Assembly: GCF_010550695.1 (NCBI RefSeq)
Contig: NZ_JAAGOB010000002.1
Coordinates: forward strand, 1 to 64,000
From: Phytoactinopolyspora alkaliphila
GTDB lineage: Bacteria; Actinomycetota; Actinomycetes; Jiangellales; Jiangellaceae
Length of the DNA: 64,000 bases
Direction: 5' to 3'
Below are positions 17,025 through 26,581 of the stretch, one piece after another. How positions within the stretch are numbered: position 1 is the first letter of the stretch; the number at the start of each line of letters is the position of its first letter. The notes beneath the pieces were generated by a model. It did not search any database, was not told the DNA's origin, and was given only the letters and a program-made list of their open reading frames with translations. The translations under genes were made by a program, and so were the position numbers.

Positions 17025-19148
17025 TCACGGGCTACGGACCAGTCCCTCGTGCGCGACCGACCATCGCCCGTCTGTCGTGGGAAAGCCCGGCGCATGATCC
17101 GCCGAACCGTCCCAGCCGGCGGCCATCATCGCGACGGCCGCCAGCATCCCCCCGTTTCCCGGCAGGTACAGCGGCAGAGAGTCGGTCTGCCAGTTGTGCC
17201 CACTCGGGAGAAATCGGTTCTTCGCCGCGTCCATGCTCAACGCGGAGACCGCCAGCTCCGGTTCGCCGAGCCTCGCCGCGCACATCGCGAGCACCGGGTA
17301 GTCCCATCCCCACGTGCTGCCCCAGTCCCAGCCGCCAAGCACATCCTTGAGAGTGGATCGCATGGTTTCCGTGTCGATCAACGGCGTGGGCGGCAGGAAT
17401 CCCAGGCCGCACAGCATCGACGGGTGATCCGTACGCACGGTGTACGGGTCGACGTCGATGGCTGAGTAAACGCCGTGGCGCACGCGCGGGCGGACGAGTC
17501 CGTGCGCCACAGCAGTCCAATGGGCGTGCCGCTCCTTGCCGAGCCGGTCACGCCAGCGTTGTGCCGTCTCCAGGCCCCACTGCCAGTAGGCCAGCTCGAA
17601 GGTCGGGTTGGTGAGCCGCGCACGCATCGACGCGTAGGACTCCTGCGCCGGGATCAGCGGCGGCCCCAGTTCGAAACCGCGGGGAGTGCGGATGGCAAAG
17701 CTCGCCATGAACTCCGCCGTCTCGAAGACGATGTCCGCGTACTGCTCAAGAACCCGGCGGGCCGGCGCCGCCCGGTACAGCAGCTCGGCGAGGTAGATGG
17801 GGTGCGGCTGCTGCCAGATCAGGAACGGCCCGATGGGGCTGGGGCTCTCCCGCACGTCGGGGCCTATCTGCTTGGGCCAGCGCACTCCTCGGTAACCCTG
17901 CACTCGCGCGGTCTCCCGCCCCGCCTCGGCGGCGACGTGGTACCACCGCAAGCTGCGCTCGAGCAGCTCCGGGCGTCCCCATAAGGCGAAGTGCGCCGCG
18001 TGCCACCAGTGCATCTCCAGGTGGAACCGGCCGAACCACGAGTTCGCGACGAGCCCCGTCTCCTGCGGCGGAAGTGACCCAGCGCAGTTGATCGCCGTCA
18101 GGTACTGCGAAAGGACTACGCGCCGTTCGAGCTCGACGGCGCGCTCGTCAGAGCTCCCGGCTAGTTCCACCGCTCCGCCGGTCGACCAGAACCGCGGCCA
18201 GTGCTCCGCGGCGGCCTCTTCGACGTCATCGAACGACAGTGGCGGCACCGTGTGCTCGCCTGACTGGCTGAATCCCACGACCAGCTCCAGCCGGTCAGAG
18301 CTTGCGACGAGCCGGAGTTCGTGCGGCCCGAGCCGGTCGAGCGATGTTCCCGGCCTGGCGACGACGGTCACCGCATAGCGAGTGCCGTCGAGCCGCCGGT
18401 CGACGTGCCAGCCCCCGGGTGTCCGGGTCACCGCCGTGGTGTGGGCGTCCGGCCGGGTCCAGTCGGCGGCGTCGTGCCACTGCTCTGACCCGTAGGAAAA
18501 CGCTATCCCTACGCCTAGCCGGCCATGACGCGCCGCGTTCGACGTGATCCGTATCGCCACGGCGTCGTGGCGCGGATGACATACGGTGTCGACGCGGACC
18601 TCGTCGCCTTTCACCGAATATGCGCTGTGCAGAATTCCGCGCCACAGATCGAGCTCCTGCCGGACATCGTGGACATCCTCCAGGCGTACCCGTTCAGGCC
18701 GGCCGGCGTCATCGATGAGGTGCAGGCCGATCCGGCCGAGGTCCAGGCGGTGCGGGTTGGCCCGCAGCCACCGCTCTGCCTCCGAATCCGCACGCTCGCC
18801 GTCGTCGCCGATAGTGCCGGACATGTCGACGTACGGCACCGGCCCCGTGGGCGTCTGGTAACTCACCCGGACGTCGTCCACGCTGTAGGCCTCGGCCGAG
18901 GGGACAGAGTGCCAACCCCATTGCGATTGCGTCCCCAGCAATGTGCCGGCCGGTGCGTCGCCCCGGCCGGCCACCGGGTAGCGGCCGGGAAAGGTCTGCA
19001 GCCCGGTCACATCGGCGGTGAAGCAGAACTCGCCATTGCCCACCGACAGCGGTGAGCGGACGTCGGCGGCGGTGAGGACCACGCGATGCCGTTCGACCAG
19101 GGCACGCCGGTCGATGACCGGACCCGCGCCGCCCGCGGCGGAGCTCAC
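17025..19148 (-). CDS. Six-hairpin glycosidase family protein of sugar operon 2
   Basis: A 707-residue cytoplasmic protein without signal peptide. The N-terminal part (about 1-260) is beta-rich and opens with RRALVERHRVVLTAADVRSP and a GNGEFCFTADVTGLQTF motif seen in GH65/GH95-like enzymes. The middle and C-terminal parts are an (alpha/alpha)6 toroid with WFGRFHLEMHWWHAAHFALWG (near 370), WPKQIGPDVRESPSPIGPFL, GPPLIPAQESY, FELAYWQWGLETAQRWRDRL and GGWDWGSTWGWDYPVLAMCA. The Glu of HLEMHW and the acid in AQES are likely catalytic candidates. The start is GTG 19148, overlapping the permease stop by 4 bp (GTGA). It should hydrolyse the imported oligosaccharide; the specificity is not readable. 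Confidence 0.8.
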   Translation of the reverse strand: MSSAAGGAGPVIDRRALVERHRVVLTAADVRSPLSVGNGEFCFTADVTGLQTFPGRYPVAGRGDAPAGTLLGTQSQWGWHSVPSAEAYSVDDVRVSYQTPTGPVPYVDMSGTIGDDGERADSEAERWLRANPHRLDLGRIGLHLIDDAGRPERVRLEDVHDVRQELDLWRGILHSAYSVKGDEVRVDTVCHPRHDAVAIRITSNAARHGRLGVGIAFSYGSEQWHDAADWTRPDAHTTAVTRTPGGWHVDRRLDGTRYAVTVVARPGTSLDRLGPHELRLVASSDRLELVVGFSQSGEHTVPPLSFDDVEEAAAEHWPRFWSTGGAVELAGSSDERAVELERRVVLSQYLTAINCAGSLPPQETGLVANSWFGRFHLEMHWWHAAHFALWGRPELLERSLRWYHVAAEAGRETARVQGYRGVRWPKQIGPDVRESPSPIGPFLIWQQPHPIYLAELLYRAAPARRVLEQYADIVFETAEFMASFAIRTPRGFELGPPLIPAQESYASMRARLTNPTFELAYWQWGLETAQRWRDRLGKERHAHWTAVAHGLVRPRVRHGVYSAIDVDPYTVRTDHPSMLCGLGFLPPTPLIDTETMRSTLKDVLGGWDWGSTWGWDYPVLAMCAARLGEPELAVSALSMDAAKNRFLPSGHNWQTDSLPLYLPGNGGMLAAVAMMAAGWDGSADHAPGFPTTDGRWSVAHEGLVRSP

Positions 19149-20033
19149 TTGATTCCCGTGGTGGCGATGCCGCGCACGAGATAACGCTGGCCGGCAAGGA
19201 AGAACCCGAAGATCGGCCCCAGGGCCACCAGCGACATCGCGAACAACGGCCCCCATGCCGACTCACCCTGTGAGTCGACGAAGGTCCGCAGCGCCACCGG
19301 AACCGTGTAGAGGTCCGGATCGGTGAGGAAGATCAGCTGGCTGTAGAAGTCGTTCCACACCCAGATGAACGTGAAGATCGCCGTGGTCGCCAGTGCTGGT
19401 GTACACAGCGGCATGATCACCCGCCAGTAGATGCGGACGTGGCCGCAGCCGTCGATCCTGGCCGCGTCGTCGAGCTCGCGCGGCAGGCCCCGGATGAACT
19501 GCACCATCAGGAAGATGAAGAATGCGTCGGTGGCCAGGAACTTCGGAACGATCAACGGGTAGTAGGTGTTGATCCAGTCCAGCTCCGAGAACAGGATGTA
19601 CTGCGGAACGATCACCACGTGGATGGGCAGCATGATCGTCGCCAGCATGGCCGCGAAGAACCACTTCTTCCCGCGGAACTCCAGCCGGGCGAACGCGTAG
19701 GCCGCCATGGAGCAGGTGAGCAGGTTGCCGATCACCGACGCGACGACGATGACCGCCGAGTTGAACATGTAGTGGTGGAACGGCCGGGCCAGTGCCGTCC
19801 ACCCCCTGCTGTAGTTGCTGAAGTCGAACACGCTCGGGATGAGCGACGGCTCCCGGAAGATCACATCCGATGGCTTGAACGAGCTCGACAGCATCCACAG
19901 CAGCGGATACAGCATGATGAAGCCGAACAGGATCAGCAGGGCGTGCTTGAGCAGGCGCCTGCGCCGCTCCGCCGGCCGCCGGATCTTGGTCGGTCCTCGC
20001 GTGCCGGTCGTCACGTCGCTGATGTTGTCGATG

Positions 20034-20044
<11 letters not shown>
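19145..20044 (-). CDS. Sugar ABC importer 2, MalG-type permease
   Basis: A 299-residue membrane subunit with six helices. The first follows RRRLLKHALLILFGFIMLYP. The EAA loop is DDAARIDGCGHVRIYWRVIM near residue 190 and the C-terminus is the MalG-like GQRYLVRGIATTGIK. ATG 20044 overlaps the upstream permease by 11 bp and its stop overlaps the glycosidase start, so the three genes are translationally coupled. Confidence 0.94.
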
Positions 20045-20985
<941 letters not shown>

Positions 20986-20993
<8 letters not shown>

Positions 20994-21045
20994 CGCGACC
21001 CGTGACCTGTCGATCTGTACAGCTCTGCTGGTGCACGGTGACCAT
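20986..21045 (-). CDS. Possible 19-aa leader peptide ahead of importer 2 permeases
   Basis: ATG 21045 is preceded by GAGGAGGA with 5 nt spacing, the best ribosome site in the region. The frame reads MVTVHQQSCTDRQVTGRDG and stops in TGA 20988-20986, overlapping the ATGGCTGA start of the permease gene. The permease start itself has no good ribosome site. It could be a coupling leader or simply a chance frame. Confidence 0.35.
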
Positions 21046-21104
21046 CGGCGTCCTCCTCGCATGTGGCCCGACGTCGCCGCAGGGCCTCTGAGCCGAGATA
21101 TCGC

Positions 21105-21134
21105 TTTCTAGCAAGGTTTTCCAAAACGTGTCAA
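21105..21134 (-). promoter_or_regulatory. Promoter with embedded operator for the permease-glycosidase operon
   Basis: On the minus strand TTGACA (21134-21129), an 18-bp spacer and TAGAAA (21110-21105). The spacer contains GTTTTGGAAAAC (21127-21116), whose 5-bp arms are exact complements. A protein bound there would compete with RNA polymerase. This promoter lets the permeases be made independently of the upstream binding-protein gene. The rest of the 316-bp gap (21135-21309) shows only a small CCGGC/GCCGG hairpin near 21270. Confidence 0.55.
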
Positions 21135-21309
21135 TGCCTCTCAGCAGGAGCAGAAGGCGGCCTATTCAATCGCAGTTCACGCGGGGTCCACGTGCTGAGA
21201 TACCGGTTCCTGATGTGGACACTCACCGCCGCTCAGCATCGCGACCTACGCTACTTCGGGCCTGCTCCGGCTTCCCGCCGGGCTTCGCGTGGATCTCCGG
21301 CGCAGGACA

Positions 21310-22629
21310 CTAACCGATGGCGGCTTCCATCTGCCGGATGAAGCTCTCGGCCGCCTGTGCCGGCGTCGTCCGGTCGAAGAGGACCTCGTCGTTGAGGCGC
21401 TGCATGATTGACACCGACTCCGTCGAACCGGTCGGCCCGATGATCAGATCCGGGTTCACGTCACCCGAGACCTCGGCGATGAACTCCGCCTGTACCGTCG
21501 TGTCCTCGTCGAGCAACGGCGTGATCGCCTCAAGTACCTCGCTATTGGCCGGCAGGCCACGGTCGGCCAGAATGAACGAGGCGGCTTCCTCGCTGTTGAC
21601 CAGGAAGTCGATGAGCATCGCCGCTTCTTCCGGATGCTCGGACTGGGAGTAGATCCCGTAGGACTGCGACGCCTGGAGCCACATGCCCGGGGCCACGCCG
21701 GTCGACTCCCCGGGGGCCCGCAACATCTGCAGATCCGCGCCGGACGCCCCCCGCAGCGCGGTGAGCTGGTTACTCCAGTCGAACTGCATCCCCGCCAGCC
21801 CGCGGCCCATCAGCGTCTGTTCCGGACCGGGCTGGCCGGCGAGTTCGGTGGTGAGGGTGGCCGAGGGAGTGGCCCCGGACTCACTCATCCCCTTGGTCAT
21901 CGTCCACCAGTTCTCCAGCGTCTCCGCCTCGATGGCGAGCTCACCGTCCTCGGTGTAGAGGCCGGCACCCGTGTGCTGGCGAGCATAGAGGTCGACAACG
22001 TCCGGTGCGGTCGGGTCGACCAGTCCGTAGGTGTCGTCCGGGGTGCTATCGGAGATCTCCTGGGCGATGTCGACCATGTCGTCCCATGTCCACGACGAGT
22101 CGTCGGGCAACGGCACGCCGGCGGCATCGAACACCTCCGGATTGACGACGATCGAGTACGTGTTCACGCCGGTGGGGATGCTGTACTGAACGCCGCTGAA
22201 GAAGCCGTTGCTCAATGCCGACTCGTCGATCAAGTCGGTGGGCAGCTGTTCGGACACTGTGGACAGGTCGAGCAGGGCGCCCCGGTCGCCGTACTCCCTC
22301 GGGTAGGCGCCGCCCAGAGTGATCACGTCCGGGGCGTCACCGGCGGCGACGCTGGTGGCCAGCCGGTCGAAGTAGCCGTCGAAGTCCAGCGGCTCACCGT
22401 TGACCGTGATGTTCGGGTTCGCCTCTTCGAACGCATCGATGGCCTGCTGGGTGATGCGTGCCCGCTCGTCGTTCCCCCACCAGGAGAAACGGAGGGTGAC
22501 ATCGCCGGTCGCCTCGTCGGAGCCCCCGCCGTCGCTGGAGCCCCCACACGCGGCGACAGTCAGCATGGCCGTGACGCCGGCTGCACAGGCCCAGCGGAAC
22601 CGCCTGAAAGCTCGAGGTGCCTGTCTCAT
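21310..22629 (-). CDS. Sugar ABC substrate-binding lipoprotein A (importer 2)
   Basis: A 439-residue family 1 solute-binding lipoprotein. The Arg-rich signal peptide ends in the lipobox LTVAAC (Cys near residue 28). The mature domain opens LRFSWWGNDERARITQQAID, then ITVNGEPLDFDGYFDRLATS, VNTYSIVVNPEVFDAAGVPL and LYTEDGELAIEAE. It is a paralogue of the product of 15647-16972. GAAGGGGA lies at normal distance from ATG 22629. It is divergent from the GH5 gene and separated by 316 bp, with an internal promoter, from the permease genes it presumably serves. Confidence 0.93.
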   Translation of the reverse strand: MRQAPRAFRRFRWACAAGVTAMLTVAACGGSSDGGGSDEATGDVTLRFSWWGNDERARITQQAIDAFEEANPNITVNGEPLDFDGYFDRLATSVAAGDAPDVITLGGAYPREYGDRGALLDLSTVSEQLPTDLIDESALSNGFFSGVQYSIPTGVNTYSIVVNPEVFDAAGVPLPDDSSWTWDDMVDIAQEISDSTPDDTYGLVDPTAPDVVDLYARQHTGAGLYTEDGELAIEAETLENWWTMTKGMSESGATPSATLTTELAGQPGPEQTLMGRGLAGMQFDWSNQLTALRGASGADLQMLRAPGESTGVAPGMWLQASQSYGIYSQSEHPEEAAMLIDFLVNSEEAASFILADRGLPANSEVLEAITPLLDEDTTVQAEFIAEVSGDVNPDLIIGPTGSTESVSIMQRLNDEVLFDRTTPAQAAESFIRQMEAAIG

Positions 22630-22667
22630 GTGTTCCCCTTCATCCGGATGGAAGTTACTCTGAGTGA

Positions 22668-22781
22668 CCGGTTTCTGCGCTATGTTTCAGGTAAGACTCG
22701 TGGATATGACGTCGGATAGTCCTCATCGTGGCATAGGGAGCCGACGTTGGTCACCATTGCTCCGGTACCGGTTTCTGAAAC
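22668..22781. promoter_or_regulatory. Repeated GTTTC(T/A)G motifs in the divergent regulatory region
   Basis: The 10-mer CCGGTTTCTG occurs at 22668-22677 and again at 22768-22777, exactly 100 bp apart. GTTTCAG is at 22684-22690, and the second copy is extended to the palindrome GTTTCTGAAAC (22771-22781). A -10-like TATATT (22784-22789) follows the palindrome, 39 bp before the GH5 start. The sites probably bind one regulator controlling both the GH5 gene and binding-protein gene A. Confidence 0.45.
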
Positions 22782-22827
22782 GTTATATTTCTCGGGACGA
22801 TGGTTGTGGATCACAGGAGGTCTTGAC

Positions 22828-24213
22828 ATGACGATGTCGTGGTTGCGCATCGACGGCGACCGGCTGGCTGACGAGCGCGGTGAGGGTATCGCGCTCCGCG
22901 GCTTCGGACTCGGCGGCTGGATGAACATGGAGAACTTCATCACCGGCTATCCCGGCACGGAGTCACAGGTCAGGGCGGCTATGAAGACCGCTTTGGGTGA
23001 GGACGGGTACCGCCGCTTCTTCGATCGGTTCCTGCGCGACTTCTTCACCGACGACGACGCCGCGCTGCTCGCCTCTCTGGGCCTGAACTGCCTCCGGGTG
23101 CCGTTCAACTATCGCCATTTCGAGGACGACGATGCCCCCTTCGAACTCAAGGAAACCGGATTCCAGCAACTCGACCGACTGATCGCGGTGTGCGCCCGGC
23201 ACGGGATCTACACCATCCTCGATCTGCACGCGGCACCCGGACACCAGAATCACCACTGGCACAGCGACAACCCCACACATCAGCCGCTCTTCTGGACCCA
23301 CCGGCACTTCCAGGACCGGGTGGTGCATTTGTGGGAGGCTCTCGCCGGGCGGTACCACGACAACCCCGCCGTGGCCGGCTACAACCCGCTGAACGAACCG
23401 GCCGACGAGAGCGGCGAGGTCATCGGCCCGTTCTACGCGCGGCTGGAGCGGGCCATCCGGGCTGTCGATCGACGCCACATCCTGTTCCTCGACGGCAACC
23501 GGTACTCCAGCGACTTCTCCGTGTTCGGCGAGCCGGTCGACAATGCCGTCTATACGGCACACGACTACGCCCTGCCGGGAATCGCGCGAGACAGCGAGTA
23601 CCCCGGCATCACCAGGGGCGAGTTCTTCGACCGTGACGTCGTGGAGAAGACCTTCCTTCGGCGGACAGAGTTCATGCGGCGGACAGGCACACCGATCTGG
23701 ATCGGCGAGTTCGGCCCCATCTACACCGGAGACCCGCGGCGCGACGCGGCATGCGCGGACCTCCTCCGCGACCAGCTGGACATCTACCGTGCGCACGGTG
23801 CGAGCTGGTCGCTGTGGACCTACAAGGACATCGGCCGGCAGGGCCTCGCCTTTGTCCCGCCGGAGAGTCCGTACCTCCAGCAGATCAAGCCCTCGCTGGA
23901 GCAGAAGGAGAGGCTCGGCACGGACTCGTGGGGCGGATCCGACGCGCAGGTCAGGCACATTCTGGAGCCGATCGAGACCCTGATCGCCGACGAGTTCCCC
24001 GACTTCGCCCCGTACCCATGGGGTCAGCGCCAGTGGATCCCCCTGCTGATCCGGAACATCATGTTCGCCGAACCCGCGGCCGAGCGTTTCGGCCGGTGCT
24101 TCGAGGGCGTCACCCCTGCCCAGGCGGAAGACCTCGCCTCGGCGTTCGCCTTGTCGCGGTGCACGGTCCGGACCGAGCTGGCTGAGGTTCTGAAGGCGCA
24201 CGTCGCGGCGTAG
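22828..24213 (+). CDS. Glycoside hydrolase family 5 (cellulase-like) enzyme
   Basis: A 461-residue TIM-barrel retaining glycosidase. It opens with RLADERGEGIALRGFGLGGW, typical of GH5. The strand-3 to strand-4 region has LGLNCLRVPFNYRHF and YTILDLHAAPGHQNHHWHSD. The acid/base Glu is in YNPLNEPADES (near 195) and the nucleophile Glu in PIWIGEFGPIY (near 293). There is no signal peptide, so it acts on imported oligosaccharides such as glucans or mannans. ATG 22828 has a perfect AGGAGG 7 nt upstream. It is divergent from binding-protein gene A and shares the regulatory region, so it belongs functionally to sugar locus 2. Confidence 0.92.
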   Translation: MTMSWLRIDGDRLADERGEGIALRGFGLGGWMNMENFITGYPGTESQVRAAMKTALGEDGYRRFFDRFLRDFFTDDDAALLASLGLNCLRVPFNYRHFEDDDAPFELKETGFQQLDRLIAVCARHGIYTILDLHAAPGHQNHHWHSDNPTHQPLFWTHRHFQDRVVHLWEALAGRYHDNPAVAGYNPLNEPADESGEVIGPFYARLERAIRAVDRRHILFLDGNRYSSDFSVFGEPVDNAVYTAHDYALPGIARDSEYPGITRGEFFDRDVVEKTFLRRTEFMRRTGTPIWIGEFGPIYTGDPRRDAACADLLRDQLDIYRAHGASWSLWTYKDIGRQGLAFVPPESPYLQQIKPSLEQKERLGTDSWGGSDAQVRHILEPIETLIADEFPDFAPYPWGQRQWIPLLIRNIMFAEPAAERFGRCFEGVTPAQAEDLASAFALSRCTVRTELAEVLKAHVAA

Positions 24214-24231
24214 CTCGCATCAATGCCGGCG

Positions 24232-25527
24232 TCACCCGGCGCGGGAGGCGACGTCTCCCGTACCGGCGGCGGCCGCGCGGCGGAGGAGCAGAGTACGCTC
24301 ACGCTCGTTGGCGGTGAGCTCGGCGGCGCGGGCGAACTCGGCCCGGGCCTCGTCAGCCCGTCCGAGCTTGAGCAGCAGGTCACCGCGGACACTCGGCAGC
24401 AAGTGGTACTTCGCCAGGGCCGGCTCGTCGAGCAACGAGTTCACCAGCTCCAGCCCTGCCGCCGGCCCGAACGCCATGCCGAGGGCGACGGCACGGTTCA
24501 ACTCGACCACGGGTGTGGGCCACACCTGCGCGAGCGCCGCGTACAGGGCTGCGATCCGGATCCAGTCGGTGTCCTCGGCGGTGACGGCCCGGGCGTGACA
24601 CGCCGCGATCGCCGCCTGCAATCCGTACGGCCCAGATGGTCCCGGGAGTGCCTTCGCCCGCTCCAGAGCATCCAGGCCCCGGCGGATCAGGAGCTGGTCC
24701 CATCGAGCCCGGTTCTGCTCGAGCAGGAGGATCGGCTCGCCGTCCGGGCCGGTGCGGGCGCGCAGCCTGGATGCCTGCAGCTCCATCAGCGACACCAGCC
24801 CGTGCGCCTCGGATTCGTCCGGCACGAGCCCGACGAGTATCCGGCCGAGCCGAAGGGCGTCTTCGCACAGCGCCGGACGGATCCAGTCCGCACCGGACGT
24901 GGCGGAGTAACCCTCGTTGAAGATGAGGTAGACGACCTCGAAGACAGAGGTCAGCCGCGCCGCCCGGTCTTCTCCGTGGGGCAGTTCGAACTCCACCCGA
25001 TTCTTGGTCAGCGTGCGCTTCGCGCGGACGATGCGCTGGGCCATGGTCGGCTCGGACACGAGGAACGCGCGGGCGATCTCGTCCGTGGTCAGCCCACCGA
25101 GCAGGCGCAACGTCAGCGCCACCCGGGCTTCCGTGGACAAGACCGGATGGCAGGCGGTGAAGATCAGTCTGAGGAGATCGTCACCAATGTCGTCGTCGAT
25201 CGCGTCGTCCAGATCGTCGGCATGGTCCTGCCGTCCCTCCAGGTCCCGACCGATCTCGGACACCTTGCGTTCTAGCCGTTCCTGCCGCCGGAAGTGGTCG
25301 ATGGCGCGCCGCTTGCCGACCGACATGAGCCATGCTCCAGGCTTGTCCGGGACGCCGGTCTCCGGCCATTGCTCCAGGGCGGCTACCAACGCGTCCTGAG
25401 CGAGGTCCTCCGCGAGGCCGACGTCCCGGACCATGCGCGACAGCGCGGCGATGACCTTGGCCGCCTCGATACGCCAGATCGCGTCGATGGTGCGGTGGAC
25501 GTTCGTCGGTGAGGTGGCGCCGGGCAC
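24232..25527 (-). CDS. ECF42-like RNA polymerase sigma factor with long C-terminal extension
   Basis: A 431-residue extracytoplasmic-function sigma factor. Region 2 contains RDVGLAEDLAQDALVAALEQ and KPGAWLMSVGKRRAIDHFRR (near 35-80). Region 4 contains TEARVALTLRLLGGLTTDEI and EPTMAQRIVRAKRTL (near 130-170). The following 240 residues (FNEGYSATSGAD, LMELQASRLRARTGPDGEP, AACHARA and later repeats) are the helical TPR-like extension that defines the ECF42 group and takes the place of an anti-sigma factor. The start is GTG 25527. It lies 41 bp after the DGPF-protein gene, the conserved partner of this group. It converges with the GH5 gene by 18 bp. Confidence 0.93.
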   Translation of the reverse strand: MPGATSPTNVHRTIDAIWRIEAAKVIAALSRMVRDVGLAEDLAQDALVAALEQWPETGVPDKPGAWLMSVGKRRAIDHFRRQERLERKVSEIGRDLEGRQDHADDLDDAIDDDIGDDLLRLIFTACHPVLSTEARVALTLRLLGGLTTDEIARAFLVSEPTMAQRIVRAKRTLTKNRVEFELPHGEDRAARLTSVFEVVYLIFNEGYSATSGADWIRPALCEDALRLGRILVGLVPDESEAHGLVSLMELQASRLRARTGPDGEPILLLEQNRARWDQLLIRRGLDALERAKALPGPSGPYGLQAAIAACHARAVTAEDTDWIRIAALYAALAQVWPTPVVELNRAVALGMAFGPAAGLELVNSLLDEPALAKYHLLPSVRGDLLLKLGRADEARAEFARAAELTANERERTLLLRRAAAAGTGDVASRAG

Positions 25528-25568
25528 GGAGTCATCAGAGCAGCTTCGACGCCCGGCCGCAAGCGTCC

Positions 25569-26030
25569 CTACTGAGTCGAGCCACCCGTAGGCTGTTCGG
25601 TGGGCGCGCTCTGGGCATGCTCCTGCTCGCGTATCCGGGTGTCGATCTCCCGCAGCTCGGGGGTGAACTCGTCGCCGAAGTCCTCGGCCTCGAAGACCGG
25701 CCGGATCTCCAGTTCACCATGGTCGCCGTGGGGGTTCGGGCACCGTTTCGCCCATTCGATGGCCTCGTCCATCGACCGGACCTGCCAGAGCCAGTACCCG
25801 GCGACCAGCTCCTTGGTCTCGGAGAACGGGCCGTCCACGACGGTGCGACGCTCCCCGGCGAACGTCACGCGCGCGGCTTTCGAACTTGGGTGCAGGCCAT
25901 CTCCGGCCAGGATGACGCCGGCCTTGGCCAGCTCCTCGTTGTACCTCATCATCTCGGCCAGCTGCTCCTCCGTGGGCAACTGGCCCGCCTCGGAGCTTGC
26001 ACTGGCCTTCACGAGCACCATGACACGCAT
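25569..26030 (-). CDS. DGPF-domain (YCII-like) protein, partner of the ECF42 sigma factor
   Basis: A 153-residue protein of the YCII superfamily. It starts MRVMVLVKASASSEAG, with the hallmark VVDGPFSETKELVAGYWLWQ (near 85) and a DEAIEWAKRCPNP segment. Its C-terminal 40 residues are acidic and probably disordered. DGPF proteins are encoded next to ECF42 sigma factors and are known targets of them; the molecular role is not established. ATG 26030 with GGAGG a few bases upstream. The 144-bp gap to the next gene holds the promoter; I could not identify it with confidence. Confidence 0.92.
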   Translation of the reverse strand: MRVMVLVKASASSEAGQLPTEEQLAEMMRYNEELAKAGVILAGDGLHPSSKAARVTFAGERRTVVDGPFSETKELVAGYWLWQVRSMDEAIEWAKRCPNPHGDHGELEIRPVFEAEDFGDEFTPELREIDTRIREQEHAQSAPTEQPTGGSTQ

Positions 26031-26173
26031 CGGGGTACCTCCCTGAGAGACGAGACCGGGCCCTGAACGCTCATGAACAGGTGCTTAACCCTGTCTCTGC
26101 CTACGCGTCGAACATCGGAGCCGCGAATCGACACGTCGCGCACATAATCTCAGCTTCACCGCCGGACGACAGG

Positions 26174-26506
26174 TCAGCAGCAGACTTCCAGATAGGCCTG
26201 GAGCTCGCTGAGGGCCTTGCGGATGCCGTCGCGATCACCCCGGTATCGGATGATCTTGCCCTCCCGGCGCGGGGTGACCACGCCGCCCCGGCGTAACAGA
26301 GCCAGCTGTTCCGACGCGGTGGACTGGCCGATGCCTGCGCGCTCGGCCACCTCACCCACAGAGAGCTCAGCGCCCTGGAAGAAGAGCATCATGATCCGCT
26401 GGCGACTGGGGCTGGCGAGCGCCCGGAGGAATTCATGGGTGTCAGCGCTCAGCTCGGCTGGCGCTTGACCAGCGCCGTCTTCTCTCACCGCGACGGGCTC
26501 CACCAT
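26174..26506 (-). CDS. ArsR-family winged-helix regulator with C-terminal Cys pair
   Basis: A 110-residue repressor. The winged helix runs from about residue 22 (THEFLRALASPSRQRIMMLF) through the recognition helix GIGQSTASEQLALLRRGGVV (60-77) and wing REGKIIRYRGDRD. There is no ELCVCDL metal motif in the alpha-3 helix; instead the protein ends in EVCC, giving a vicinal C-terminal cysteine pair that could sense arsenicals, other metals or oxidants. ATG 26506 has GGAGG 8 nt upstream; ATG 26521 is less likely. It is divergent from a FAD monooxygenase and MFS gene with overlapping promoters, so it is their likely regulator. Confidence 0.9.
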   Translation of the reverse strand: MVEPVAVREDGAGQAPAELSADTHEFLRALASPSRQRIMMLFFQGAELSVGEVAERAGIGQSTASEQLALLRRGGVVTPRREGKIIRYRGDRDGIRKALSELQAYLEVCC

Positions 26507-26530
26507 GCGATCGACCTCCATGACCACTGT

Positions 26531-26574
26531 ATGACACTCCCCTACTTTGTCATTTCGCGATATGACGATATGTT
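26531..26574. promoter_or_regulatory. Overlapping divergent promoters with ATGACA/TGTCAT operator
   Basis: ATGACA (26531-26536) and TGTCAT (26548-26553) form an inverted repeat with an 11-nt spacer. For the rightward gene TTGTCA (26547-26552), a 16-bp spacer and TATGTT (26569-26574) lie 7 nt before GTG 26582. For the leftward gene ATGACA (26552-26547), 16 bp and TACAGT (26530-26525) are visible. One bound ArsR dimer could silence both directions. Confidence 0.5.
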
Positions 26575-26581
26575 GGTCGCC

